Shown here one piece after another: positions 9,110-16,662 of a DNA stretch of 43,254 bases. The first letter of the stretch is position 1. Each line of letters opens with the position of its first letter. The stretch is taken from the NCBI RefSeq assembly GCF_004348685.1, contig NZ_SMKO01000072.1, positions 1-43,254 of the forward strand, read 5' to 3'. A program made the position numbers and the translations under genes. The notes beneath the pieces were generated by a model. The model searched no databases. It was not told where the DNA came from and worked only from the letters and a program-made list of their open reading frames with translations. This stretch comes from Nonomuraea deserti (GTDB lineage: Bacteria > Actinomycetota > Actinomycetes > Streptosporangiales > Streptosporangiaceae).

Positions 9110-9566
9110 ACGCCTCGACCAGCCCCGTGACCTGCGGCGGTCGTTGCGGCCGCACTACGACCCCGAGGCCTTCGGGCGGCTGTCGGAGCGGATCGCCCGG
9201 TTCCTGGGCACCGCCCGGTTCATCGTCTACATGACCGTCTTCGTGGCGGCCTGGGTGGCCTGGAACGTGGCCGCGCCCGAACCTCTGAAGTTCGACCCGT
9301 ACCCGTTCATCTTCCTCACGCTGATGCTGTCGCTGCAGGCCAGCTACGCCGCGCCGCTGATCCTGCTGGCCCAGAACCGCCAGGACGACCGCGACCGCAT
9401 CCAGTACGAGCAGGACCGCGAGACAGCCGAGCGCAACCAGGCGGAGATCGAATATCTGACCCGCGAGATCGCCGGGCTCCGCCTGGCCCTGAACGAGGTG
9501 GCCACCCGCGACTATCTGCGCTCCGAGCTCGGACGCCTGCTGGAGGAGCTCAGGGAGCGCCGGTGA
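9099..9566 (+). CDS. DUF1003 family membrane protein
   Basis: This 155-residue protein has two transmembrane helices (about 45-65, FIVYMTVFVAAWVAWNVAA, and 72-92, PFIFLTLMLSLQASYAAPLIL). A typical DUF1003 stretch, ILLAQNRQDDRDR, follows, and then a charged C-terminal coiled coil. Family function is unknown. It overlaps the PRC/MgtE_N gene by 11 nt, so the two are probably translated together. The pairing is also known in mycobacteria (Rv1232c/Rv1234 region), and a joint role in divalent-cation homeostasis is plausible but unproven. Its 3' end overlaps the convergent marR gene by 17 nt. Confidence 0.9.
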   Translation: MTSERLDQPRDLRRSLRPHYDPEAFGRLSERIARFLGTARFIVYMTVFVAAWVAWNVAAPEPLKFDPYPFIFLTLMLSLQASYAAPLILLAQNRQDDRDRIQYEQDRETAERNQAEIEYLTREIAGLRLALNEVATRDYLRSELGRLLEELRERR

Positions 9567-10011
9567 TGTCGAGCTTGGCGAGCATCGACCGCACCTCGCC
9601 GATCTCGTCAGGGCCCAGCATGTCGAGGAACTGGGTCCTGATGCCGCGCAGGTAGGTCGGCGTCGCCTCGGCCAGCCTGGCCTCCCCGCGCTCGGTCAGC
9701 ACCGCGAACAACCCGCGCGCGTCGTCGGCGCAGGCCTCCCGCGCCACCAGGCCGTCGCGCTGCAGCCGGTCAATGAGCCTGGTCAGCCCGCTGCGGGAGA
9801 GCAGCACGCGGTCGGCGAGATCGTTCATGCGCAACCGCCGCTCCGGCGCCTCGGCCAGCTGCATGAGCACGTCGTACGACGCCAGCGGCAGGTCGTGGGC
9901 GACCAGCAGCTCCGCCTCCAGGTGACGGGTGATGCGCACCTGGGCCCGCTGCAACATCCGCCAGACCGCCAACTCGTCGGCGGTGAGGCCCTCGTGGCGC
10001 AGAAGAGTCAC
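9550..10011 (-). CDS. MarR-family transcriptional regulator
   Basis: This 153-residue protein has the MarR winged-helix core. Its recognition region reads RLRMNDLADRVLLSRSGLTRLIDRLQRDGLVAREAC, and the wing carries DARGLFAVLTERGEARL. N- and C-terminal helices would form the dimer interface. The ligand is unknown. The gene diverges from mrp over 160 bp, and a 13-bp dyad lies about 20 bp upstream of its start (10030-10042), a plausible autoregulatory operator. Confidence 0.9.
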   Translation of the reverse strand: MTLLRHEGLTADELAVWRMLQRAQVRITRHLEAELLVAHDLPLASYDVLMQLAEAPERRLRMNDLADRVLLSRSGLTRLIDRLQRDGLVAREACADDARGLFAVLTERGEARLAEATPTYLRGIRTQFLDMLGPDEIGEVRSMLAKLDITGAP

Positions 10012-10029
10012 GGAGTAACCTTAGGACGT

Positions 10030-10042
10030 TGTTGCACGAACA
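10030..10042. promoter_or_regulatory. Candidate MarR operator
   Basis: TGTTGCACGAACA has TGTT/AACA arms around 5 bp and lies about 20 bp upstream of the marR start, in the marR-mrp divergent region. The arms are short, so this is suggestive only. Confidence 0.3.
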
Positions 10043-10135
10043 TCTAACAGCCCGGATTAACTCAGCGAGGCAGCCGGTTCATACGATGGAGGGGCATCCT
10101 CACTGGCGTCCAGCGCCTGTCACACATATACCGAC

Positions 10136-10178
10136 AAAGGAGGGACGGCACTCCCTCGTGCCGAGACTTCGATGGCAC
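10136..10178 (+). promoter_or_regulatory. mrp leader with mutually exclusive hairpins around the ribosome binding site
   Basis: The strong site AAAGGAGGG (10136-10144) is 27 nt from the ATG at 10172, too far for normal initiation. Stem 1 pairs GAGGGA (10140-10145) with TCCCTC (10152-10157) and hides the site. Stem 2 pairs CGGCAC (10146-10151) with GTGCCG (10158-10163) and would loop out 18 nt, leaving about 8 nt between the site and the ATG. GTGCC (10158-10162) can also pair with GGCAC (10174-10178) across the start codon. A 7-codon GTG frame (10158-10181) overlaps the start. The pairings are read directly; the regulation is inferred. Confidence 0.45.
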
Positions 10179-11308
10179 TAACCCAGGAAAGCGTGACGGC
10201 CGCTCTCGCCACCGTCATCGACCCCGAGATCCGCCGCCCGATCACGGACCTCGGCATGGTCAAGAGCATCGAGATCGCTTCCGGCGGCGCGGTGCACGTC
10301 GGCGTCTACCTCACCGTGGCCGGCTGTCCGATGAAGGACACCATCAGCCGCGACGTGAAGAACGCCGTCAGCAAGCTCGACGGCGTGACGGACGTGCGAC
10401 TCGAGCTCGACGTGATGAGCACCGAGCAGCGCAAGGCACTACAGACCAAGCTGAGAGGCAACCGGGGCCCGGAGAAGGAGATCCCCTTCAACCAGCCCGG
10501 CTCGCTGACCCGCGTCTTCGCGGTGGCCAGCGGCAAGGGCGGAGTCGGCAAGTCGTCCGTCACCGTCAACCTGGCCGCTTCCATGGCCGCGAGCGGCCTC
10601 AAGGTCGGCATCGTCGACGCCGACATCTACGGCCACAGCGTGCCCCGCATGCTGGGCGCCGCCGAGAAGCCCACCAAGGTCGAAGACATGATCATGCCGC
10701 CGGTGGCCCACGACATCAAGGTCATCTCGGTCGGCATGTTCAAGCCGGAGGGCAACACGCCGGTGGTGTGGCGCGGGCCGATGCTCGACCGGGCTCTGCA
10801 CCAGTTCCTCGCCGACGTCTACTGGGGCGACCTCGACGTGCTCCTGCTCGACCTGCCCCCCGGCACCGGCGACATCGCCATCTCGGTGGCGCAGCGGCTG
10901 CCGTCGGCGGAGATCCTGGTCGTGACGACGCCCCAGATGGCCGCCGCCGAGGTGGCCGAGCGCGCCGGCTCCATCGCCGCGCAGACGCACCAGCAGATCG
11001 CCGGCGTGATCGAGAACATGGCGTGGCTGCCGTGCCCCCACTGCGACGAGCGCATCGCGGTGTTCGGCGAGGGCGGCGGCCAGACGGTCGCCGACGCGCT
11101 GACCCGCACCCTCGGCGCCAGGGTGCCGCTGCTCGGCCAGGTGCCGATCGACCTGCGACTGCGCGAGGGCGGCGACGAGGGCAAGCCCCTGGTCCTGACC
11201 GACCCCGACTCGCCGGCCGCCACGGAGCTGCGCTCGATCGCGGGCGCCCTGAGCAAGCGCTCATCAAGCCTCAAGGGCCTCCAGCTCGGTCTCGCGCCCC
11301 GCGGCTGA
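10172..11308 (+). CDS. mrp: Mrp/ApbC-type iron-sulfur cluster carrier ATPase
   Basis: This 378-residue protein has an N-terminal MIP18/DUF59 domain (about 5-85, VIDPEIRRPITDLGMV) and a ParA/MinD-like P-loop ATPase. The deviant Walker A is ASGKGGVGKSSVTVNLA (about 119-135). The switch is VDADIYGHSVPRMLG, Walker B is LLLDLPPGTGD, and the CPHC pair (near 287-290) binds a bridging Fe-S cluster in the homodimer. It acts in the cytoplasm to deliver Fe-S clusters to apo-proteins. Position near sigE/tatB agrees with M. tuberculosis mrp (Rv1229c). The ATG at 10172 starts the conserved sequence, but its translation signal is unusual (see the leader feature). Confidence 0.95.
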   Translation: MALTQESVTAALATVIDPEIRRPITDLGMVKSIEIASGGAVHVGVYLTVAGCPMKDTISRDVKNAVSKLDGVTDVRLELDVMSTEQRKALQTKLRGNRGPEKEIPFNQPGSLTRVFAVASGKGGVGKSSVTVNLAASMAASGLKVGIVDADIYGHSVPRMLGAAEKPTKVEDMIMPPVAHDIKVISVGMFKPEGNTPVVWRGPMLDRALHQFLADVYWGDLDVLLLDLPPGTGDIAISVAQRLPSAEILVVTTPQMAAAEVAERAGSIAAQTHQQIAGVIENMAWLPCPHCDERIAVFGEGGGQTVADALTRTLGARVPLLGQVPIDLRLREGGDEGKPLVLTDPDSPAATELRSIAGALSKRSSSLKGLQLGLAPRG

Positions 11309-11339
11309 CCCCACCCCGCCGCCCGGCCCGCGCGTGGGC

Positions 11340-11954
11340 TCAGGAGCCGCTGATGTTGAGCGCGGATCGGGCGGTATCGGACTCCTCGGCGAGGTCGAGG
11401 AGGGTGGCGGCGGTGTCGGCCCGGCTGTGCGGGCGGGGCTTCGCCAGCAGGCCGGTGCTGGTGGTGATGGCGCCGGTCGCAGGCCCGTCGACGAGCCGGT
11501 TCAGGCGGGCGACGGTCCAGTCGAGGTCGCAGGCGGAAACGATTTGCTCCATCCGCGACGCGTCGGCGTACGGCGTGGCCAGGACGCGGCGGAGGATCCA
11601 CATCGGCACGCGGGGCCGCACGCCCACGATCGGATAGGCGCTGACGACGACCAGCCGGCGGACACCGGCGCCGGCCATGGCGGCGGTGACGACGCCGGCC
11701 GACTCGGCCGCCAGGTGGGGGTCGCGGCGGCCTCCTCCGGGCAGCAGCGAGATCACCGCGTCGGCGCCGGCCAGGGCGGCGCGCACCGTGTCCGGGTCGC
11801 GGCCGTCGTTGTGCACGACCTCGGCCGGCGATGGGACGCCGGCCAATGCGCCGGGGCGGCGGGTGAACGCGACGATGTGGTGACCGCGCCGCCGCGCCTC
11901 CGCCAGCAGGCACAGCCCAGTGCGGCTGGTCGCGCCCAGAACCACGATCCTCAT
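11340..11954 (-). CDS. NAD(P)-binding oxidoreductase (atypical SDR, NmrA/YwnB-like)
   Basis: This 204-residue single-domain Rossmann protein starts MRIVVLGATSRTGLCLLAEA, the GxxxxxG dinucleotide motif of NAD(P)H-binding atypical SDRs. Later motifs are ADAVISLLPGGG, RLVVVSAYPIVG and WTVARLNRLVDGP. Relatives include flavin-reductase-like and NmrA-like redox sensors. The catalytic YxxxK motif is not seen, and substrate is unknown. Its ATG overlaps the stop of the upstream marR by 4 nt (ATGA), so it is very probably the regulated partner of that MarR. The pair sits between mrp and tatB. Confidence 0.88.
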   Translation of the reverse strand: MRIVVLGATSRTGLCLLAEARRRGHHIVAFTRRPGALAGVPSPAEVVHNDGRDPDTVRAALAGADAVISLLPGGGRRDPHLAAESAGVVTAAMAGAGVRRLVVVSAYPIVGVRPRVPMWILRRVLATPYADASRMEQIVSACDLDWTVARLNRLVDGPATGAITTSTGLLAKPRPHSRADTAATLLDLAEESDTARSALNISGS

Positions 11955-12418
11955 GACGGCTTCTCCTTGTCGAGGTGGTGGAGCAGGGTCAGCAGCCGGC
12001 CGTGCAGCTGGGCGGTGTCGTCACTGGAGCTCCCGCCCAACGGAGCGAGGATGCGTTCGTCGAGGGCCACGACCTTCTCGCGGGCGGCCGCGACGAGCTC
12101 GGCTCCGGAGCCGGTGAGGGTGAGCCGGACGGCCCTGGTGTCGTCGGGGTCGTCCCGGCGCTCGATGAGCCCGGCCTGTTGCAGCGTGCGAGCGAGCTTG
12201 GAGACGTACATCGGTTCCAGGCCGGCGAAGTCGGCGAGCTGACGCTGGGAAGGGGGCGGCCCGCTGCGGGACAGCTGAGACAGGGCCGCCAGCAGGCCGT
12301 ACTGCGCGTTGGTCAGCCCCAACGGGGCCAGTGCCCGATCGAGCGCGGTCCTGCAGCGCAACGCCACCTGCCAGATCAGCCATCCGGTCGAGGGCACCTG
12401 CTCCCGCTTGAGATCCAT
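11951..12418 (-). CDS. MarR-family regulator of the adjacent oxidoreductase
   Basis: This 155-residue MarR protein has the core TNAQYGLLAALSQLSRSGPPPSQRQLADFAGL, recognition helix PMYVSKLARTLQQAGLIERR, and wing DPDDTRAVRLTLTGSGAEL. It is the first gene of a two-gene unit with the downstream NAD(P)-binding protein (ATGA overlap). An AT-rich 45-bp stretch with an 8-bp inverted repeat lies directly upstream of the start codon, pointing to autorepression. Such pairs often respond to electrophiles or phenolics. The inducer here is unknown. Confidence 0.9.
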   Translation of the reverse strand: MDLKREQVPSTGWLIWQVALRCRTALDRALAPLGLTNAQYGLLAALSQLSRSGPPPSQRQLADFAGLEPMYVSKLARTLQQAGLIERRDDPDDTRAVRLTLTGSGAELVAAAREKVVALDERILAPLGGSSSDDTAQLHGRLLTLLHHLDKEKPS

Positions 12419-12420
12419 GG

Positions 12421-12461
12421 CAGATAGTAAACTCGGCTACTGTAATATTGGCAACTATCTG
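12421..12461 (-). promoter_or_regulatory. Promoter/operator of the marR-oxidoreductase unit
   Basis: CAGATAGT (12421-12428) and ACTATCTG (12454-12461) are perfect 8-bp inverted arms 25 bp apart in an AT-rich island. Read on the minus strand, TTGCCA followed 17 nt later by TTTACT (or 19 nt later by TACTAT) resembles -35/-10 boxes, so the arms bracket the promoter immediately upstream of the marR start at 12418. This is the expected layout for an autorepressor operator. Confidence 0.55.
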
Positions 12462-12584
12462 TCGTCGGCAAGCGCTGCCGCACCACCGGCTTCACCACTG
12501 GAACGTGCCATCACGGCCGGGACAAGGGCGCGAACGCCGTCGCGAGGCGGGTCGCTCCCAGGCCGGCGGGCGTTACCCCCGCCG

Positions 12585-12947
12585 TCAGGTGGCTTCGGAG
12601 TCGAAAGGGGGGAGTTCGCCGTAGCCGAGCTCGTCCGCCGGGTCGGGCGTGGCGGGGGCCGTGGTGACCGGTTCCAGCTCGCCCGGCTTGTTGTTCCAGT
12701 CGTCCTCGATGTCGTCGAGGAGATGCTTGCGGACGAACGTACGCGGGTTGAGGTCGGCGGGGTCGAAGTTCGAGAACTCCGGGCCCAGCCCGGCACGCAG
12801 GTCTTCGCGCGCGTTGGTGGCCATGCGCCGCAGGTTTCGCAGCGTTCGGCCCGCCTGCGAGGCGGCCTGAGGCAGTTTGTCGGGGCCGAAGACGAGCAGC
12901 GCGATGACGATCAGCGCCGCGAATTCCCCCCACCCGAGTCCGAACAC
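12585..12947 (-). CDS. tatB: Sec-independent protein translocase subunit TatB
   Basis: This 120-residue protein has the TatA/B signature: an N-terminal helix (GWGEFAALIVIALLVFGPDKLPQ) with the FGP hinge, an amphipathic helix (AASQAGRTLRNLRRMA), and a long acidic disordered tail. The Glu near residue 8 in the helix is typical of TatB, which with TatC receives twin-arginine substrates at the membrane. It uses a GTG start with GTAGGAG 5 nt upstream. Synteny with htrA-rseA-sigE matches M. tuberculosis Rv1224. TatC is not in this window. Confidence 0.93.
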   Translation of the reverse strand: MFGLGWGEFAALIVIALLVFGPDKLPQAASQAGRTLRNLRRMATNAREDLRAGLGPEFSNFDPADLNPRTFVRKHLLDDIEDDWNNKPGELEPVTTAPATPDPADELGYGELPPFDSEAT

Positions 12948-13399
12948 CGTGAGCTCCTACCGCAGTCCAACCTCTCCGAGGACAACCCCGGCCTATCCAC
13001 AGACTAAGGGCTCTCCGGCGTAGGTCGGTCGCCGCCCCGTGGTCATCTCCGCCGCGAATCCCGTGCCCAGCCGCCCGATCCGCATTCGCGCCCAGCCGCC
13101 CTACCGCCACCTGCCCACGAACCACCACATACGGACCGGAACGCCCGAACACCACACGAACAGCCGATCCACCACTGCTCACGAACCGACCGCGCGCGGG
13201 CTGGATGCCTCCCCACCACGCGGACGGCCGAGCCCGGTCCGTTACGGCGGCGCGGCGGGGAAGCCGGTGAGCGTCACCCTGGAAGGCCGGTCAGGCACGA
13301 CGGCGGGCGGGGCCCAGCCGGCTGTGCCGTAAAGGAAGAGCGAGCCCGGCTGTGCCGTAAAGGAAGAGCCGGCCGGGCGGCGGAAGCACCGAGGCGCGG
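12948..13399. other. 450-bp intergenic region between tatB and htrA
   Basis: I see no convincing gene. An open frame at 13039-13332 (97 codons) is Pro/Arg/His-rich with no ribosome binding site or recognisable domain. The stretch contains the tatB promoter region and ribosome binding site next to 12948, one near-match to a DnaA box (CTATCCACA, 12993-13001), and a pair of 24-bp direct repeats at 13318-13369. Confidence 0.6.
13318..13369. repeat. Two tandem copies of a 24-bp direct repeat
   Basis: Copies lie at 13318-13341 and 13346-13369, identical and 28 bp apart start to start. The core is TGTGCCGTAAAGGAAGAGC. They sit 31-82 bp beyond the 3' end of htrA. The core is less GC-rich than its surroundings. 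No function is apparent; possibilities are a regulator-binding array or a recent duplication. Confidence 0.85.
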
Positions 13400-15265
13400 T
13401 CACGACGGGGTCGGGGCCGGCTGGTCGTCGGCCTCGACGGTGAGGGTGGCGCTCTGCTCCTGGCCGGCGCGCTGGAACTTGATGTCGATCGTGGAGCCGG
13501 GCGCCTTGCTGCGGATGAGCGCGATCAGCTCGTTGCCGTCCTGCAGCGCCAGCCCGTCGATCTCCAGGATGACGTCGCCCGCCTTGAGCCCGGCCTTGCC
13601 GGCGGGACCGTCGGCGTCGACCGGCTGCTGGCCGCCGACCGGCTCGGAGGCGATGCGTACGCCCTGGCCCTTGTAGTCGCGGTCGAGGAGGATGCCGATC
13701 TTGGGACGCTTGGCCCTGCCGGTGGCGATCAGCTCTTCGGCCACCCGCCGCGTCTGGTTGACGGGGATCGCGAAGCCCAGGCCGATGCTGCCGCTCTGGC
13801 TGTTCAGCGAGCGGCTGAGGGTGGCGATCGCCGAGTTGACCCCGACGACCTCGCCGCGGCCGTTGACGAGCGGTCCGCCGGAGTTGCCGGGGTTGATGGC
13901 GGCGTCGGTCTGGATCGCGCTGATGTAGGCGGGCTCCTCGGAGCTGGCGCCGGTGTCGTCGCCCGCGATGACCGGGCGGTTGAGCGAGCTGACGATGCCG
14001 GTCGTCACCGTGCCGGTCAGGCCCAGCGGGGAGCCGACGGCGATCACGGGGTCGCCGACCACGACCTGGTCGGAGTTGCCGAGGGTGATCTCGGGCGTGC
14101 CGAACGTGTCCTCGGGCTTGATCACGGCCAGGTCGGAGCCGGGGTCGCGGCCGACGATGCGGGCCGAGGTGGTCTTGCGGTTGTTGAACATGATCCTGAT
14201 CTCGCCGCCCTTGGCGGCCGGCGAGACCACGTGGTTGTTGGTCACCACGTAACCGTTCTTGATCACGAAGCCGGATCCCGAGGCGCCTTCGGTGGCCATG
14301 CCGTTGCCGGCCTCGATGGAGACCACACTCGGCAGCACCCGGGCGGCCACGCCCGCCACCGAGTCGGGCGCCCGGTTGGTGGCGCCGGTCGGCACCGGGC
14401 CCAGGCTGTAGCCGGGGTCGTTGTCGCTGGTCGGCTTGGTGAGCAGGTAGGTGCCGACGCTGCCGAGCAGGGAGGCCACCAGGGCGATGACGACGGCCGT
14501 GGAGATGAGAAAGCCGGTGCTCGGGATGCGGCGCGGCCTGCTCCCGTGGCTGTGCGCGCCCGAGGGCGGCGGTGCCCAGCCCGCGCCCATGCCGAGTGCC
14601 TGGCGCGGAGGCGGGGGCGGTGGCGTGCCTCCGTAGGGAGGCGGGCCGCCGAAGAGCGGGGCTTCGTACGTCCGCGTGCCGCCGTCAGGACGGCCGAACG
14701 CCGGATTCTCCTGCGTGCCACCATCGGGACGGCCGTAGCCGCCCTCACCGCTGTCAGGGCGGCCGAACGCGAGGGGTTCGCCGCCGGGACGGCCGTAGCC
14801 ACCCTCACCGGCCTCAGGACGGCCGAACGCGGGATTCTCCTGCGTCCCGCTTTCGGCGAGCCCGAAGAACGGACCGTCGTGGGAGCGTGGGTCCCGGTCG
14901 GACGGCGGGCCTTCGTAGGGGCGCGCGCCCGGCTCGGACGGCGGATTCTCAGGGGAGCGGGCGCCCGCGTCGGGCGGGCCGAACGAGGGTGCGCCGGACC
15001 ACGGCCCGGCCTGGCCGGACGTGTCGGGCGCGGCCCCGCCCTCGTTGGGCGAGCCGCCGGGCGGGCGGCTGTCGTACGGTGGCGTGCCGGAACCCTCGGA
15101 ACGGCCCGACGGGTCTTCCCAGGAGGCGCCGAACGAGGCGGGCGGCTCGGGCCTCTTGCCTTCGTGCTCGGACGCGTCTTCCGCGGGCAGGAAGTCCGGC
15201 CGCCCCTGTGGCTCGGGGTAGTCCGACGTCGTGCGTCCTTCGTCGGGGCGCGTCTCGTCGGTCAT
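13400..15265 (-). CDS. htrA: HtrA/DegP-type membrane-anchored serine protease with PDZ domain
   Basis: This 621-residue protein has a long Pro/Gly-rich cytoplasmic region (1-245), one transmembrane helix (about 250-272), a trypsin-like domain and a PDZ domain (about 520-610). The catalytic triad is visible: H345 in VTNNHVV, D378 in GSDLAVI and S462 in NPGNSGGPL. It degrades or refolds damaged extracytoplasmic proteins. It lies downstream of sigE-rseA as in M. tuberculosis (Rv1223), and regulation by envelope stress is expected. The cytoplasmic region contains a duplicated 43-residue unit (ENPAFGRP and GEGGYGRP motifs). Upstream is an inverted repeat at 15335-15361. Confidence 0.93.
   Translation of the reverse strand: MTDETRPDEGRTTSDYPEPQGRPDFLPAEDASEHEGKRPEPPASFGASWEDPSGRSEGSGTPPYDSRPPGGSPNEGGAAPDTSGQAGPWSGAPSFGPPDAGARSPENPPSEPGARPYEGPPSDRDPRSHDGPFFGLAESGTQENPAFGRPEAGEGGYGRPGGEPLAFGRPDSGEGGYGRPDGGTQENPAFGRPDGGTRTYEAPLFGGPPPYGGTPPPPPPRQALGMGAGWAPPPSGAHSHGSRPRRIPSTGFLISTAVVIALVASLLGSVGTYLLTKPTSDNDPGYSLGPVPTGATNRAPDSVAGVAARVLPSVVSIEAGNGMATEGASGSGFVIKNGYVVTNNHVVSPAAKGGEIRIMFNNRKTTSARIVGRDPGSDLAVIKPEDTFGTPEITLGNSDQVVVGDPVIAVGSPLGLTGTVTTGIVSSLNRPVIAGDDTGASSEEPAYISAIQTDAAINPGNSGGPLVNGRGEVVGVNSAIATLSRSLNSQSGSIGLGFAIPVNQTRRVAEELIATGRAKRPKIGILLDRDYKGQGVRIASEPVGGQQPVDADGPAGKAGLKAGDVILEIDGLALQDGNELIALIRSKAPGSTIDIKFQRAGQEQSATLTVEADDQPAPTPS
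14687..14846. repeat. 129-bp-period coding duplication inside htrA
   Basis: The segment encoding GTQENPAFGRP recurs 129 bp (43 codons) away (compare 14687-14717 with 14816-14846), and GEGGYGRP-encoding segments lie between. The repeats keep the reading frame and lengthen the disordered cytoplasmic region before the membrane helix. Confidence 0.75.
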
Positions 15266-15334
15266 CTAAGTCTCACCACTCCTTGGCTCGGCCACCGCAA
15301 TCCTCGCTCTTGCGGCATACGAGGGTCATAAAGC

Positions 15335-15361
15335 ATTTGTCAGGAATCGCTTGTGACAAAT
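15335..15361. promoter_or_regulatory. Inverted repeat upstream of htrA
   Basis: ATTTGTC and GACAAAT are perfect 7-bp arms around 13 bp, 70-96 bp upstream of the htrA start and in an AT-richer patch. On the minus strand, CTGACA followed 18 nt later by TATGCC could be a promoter overlapping it. It may be an operator for stress regulation; this is unproven. Confidence 0.4.
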
Positions 15362-15432
15362 CCCGAACCCAGATCGTATGCCCCGCGCGTCGTTGACTAC
15401 GCCACCCCGAGTATCCCAGGCATGGTGTGACC

Positions 15433-15960
15433 TCAAGGTGTGGCGGTGGGGGGAGCACTCGTCGGCGAGTTGCGATCGGGCTGCTGGAAGAGCTCGACCG
15501 GGGGCGCGGGATTGCTCTGGCCCACGCCGGTGGCTGCGAAGAACGTGCCGAGCGCGACGGCCGCGGAGACCACCCCGACCGCCACGTAGGTCGTGCGCCG
15601 CCTACCACCGCGCCCAGGGCCCGTGGCCCCACCAGCGGCGTCCCGGCGCGGGCGGTTGTCGAGAGGCGCGATGCTGTGCGGCCCAGGGATGGGCACCCCG
15701 CCGAAGGTGCGCGTGGGGAAAGGGCGCTCCCTCGGAGGCAGCGGCCCTCCCGGCTCCGCCATCCGGAGCAGGGACATCGTCAGGTCGGCCGGCATCGCGG
15801 GATCGTCGAGCGAGCGCAGGCGCGACTTCAGCGCCCGCATCGACTCGACCTCTCGCCGGCAGTCAGCACAGAAGGTCAGATGGGCAAGCGCGCGCTCGCG
15901 TTCGGTGTGGTTGAGCTCCCCGTCGACGAGCGCGGATACGCGTTCTCCAAGATGGGCCAT
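15433..15960 (-). CDS. rseA: Zinc-binding anti-sigma factor of SigE (RseA-like)
   Basis: This 175-residue protein has a zinc anti-sigma domain at the N-terminus (MAHLGERVSALVDGELNHTE, then the HxxxCxxC motif HLTFCADC). A linker and one hydrophobic segment follow (about 115-140, TYVAVGVVSAAVALGTFF), then a Pro-rich tail. It would hold SigE inactive until stress. The ATG at 15960 has GGGAGG 9 nt upstream and begins one nucleotide after the sigE stop, so the two are translationally coupled, as expected for a sigma/anti-sigma pair. A GTG six codons upstream is possible but would overlap sigE. Confidence 0.92.
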   Translation of the reverse strand: MAHLGERVSALVDGELNHTERERALAHLTFCADCRREVESMRALKSRLRSLDDPAMPADLTMSLLRMAEPGGPLPPRERPFPTRTFGGVPIPGPHSIAPLDNRPRRDAAGGATGPGRGGRRRTTYVAVGVVSAAVALGTFFAATGVGQSNPAPPVELFQQPDRNSPTSAPPTATP

Positions 15961-15961
15961 A

Positions 15962-16558
15962 TCAGTTTTCCTCCCCACGGGTCACGGTCGGGGGGAGTTG
16001 AGCATTACGGGGGGCTCGATGGTCGAGCGCCTCCCGCAACTGCGCCCGGCCACGGTGAATCCGGCTTCGGACCGTGCCCAGCTTGACGCCGAGCGTGGCC
16101 GCGATCTCTTCATAGGACAGGCCCTCGATGTCGCAGAGCACGATCGCGGCCCGGAACTCCGGGGCGAGCGCGTCGAGGGCGGCCTGGATGTCGGGCTCCA
16201 GATGAGCGTCGTCGAGCGCCTGCGCAGGAGACGGCTCACGACCGCGCAGCCGCTCGGCGGCGTCGTCGGCCAGCCCCTCGAACCTGATGCGCTGCTTGCG
16301 CCGCGCCATGTCGAGGAACAGGTTGGTCGTGATCCGGTGCAGCCATCCCTCGAAGGTGCCGGGGGTGTAGCTCGACAACGATCTGAAAACCCGGACGAAG
16401 ACCTCCTGGGTCAGGTCTTCCGCGTCGTGGACATTGCCGGTCAGCCGGTACGCCAGCCGATACACCCGTGCGGAGTGGGTCCGCACCACTTCCTCCCATG
16501 TGGGAGGAGTCCAGTCAGACGACACCGGAGTATCTGTCTGGTGGTCGCTTTCGTCCAC
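15962..16558 (-). CDS. sigE: ECF RNA polymerase sigma factor SigE
   Basis: This is a group-4 sigma factor. Region 2 reads YRLAYRLTGNVHDAEDLTQE and FEGWLHRITTNLFLDMARR. Region 4 reads LPEFRAAIVLCDIEGLSYEE-type sequence, then LGVKLGTVRSRIHRGR. It is nearly identical in these parts to M. tuberculosis SigE, the envelope-stress sigma factor. I chose the GTG at 16558 because GAGAGGAG lies 5 nt upstream and because a SigE-like promoter at 16663-16688 would start transcription downstream of longer starts such as 16708. An ATG at 16594 is also possible. The product is then 198 residues. Confidence 0.92.
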   Translation of the reverse strand: MDESDHQTDTPVSSDWTPPTWEEVVRTHSARVYRLAYRLTGNVHDAEDLTQEVFVRVFRSLSSYTPGTFEGWLHRITTNLFLDMARRKQRIRFEGLADDAAERLRGREPSPAQALDDAHLEPDIQAALDALAPEFRAAIVLCDIEGLSYEEIAATLGVKLGTVRSRIHRGRAQLREALDHRAPRNAQLPPTVTRGEEN

Positions 16559-16662
16559 CAGAACTCCTCTCTCTGGGACCACCGCTACCGCCATAGTGCC
16601 TGGTTTCGTCCCTTCGTGCGCACTGCCTGCCTTCCGGACCGGCAAAGCCCGTTTAAACCTGC

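Noticed and set aside
12993..13001. DnaA-box-like CTATCCACA as a possible replication origin
   Set aside because: A single imperfect copy, with no cluster of boxes and no dnaA/dnaN neighbours.
13039..13332. 97-codon frame between tatB and htrA
   Set aside because: No ribosome binding site, no recognisable domain, and Pro/Arg/His/Thr composition typical of noncoding GC-rich DNA.
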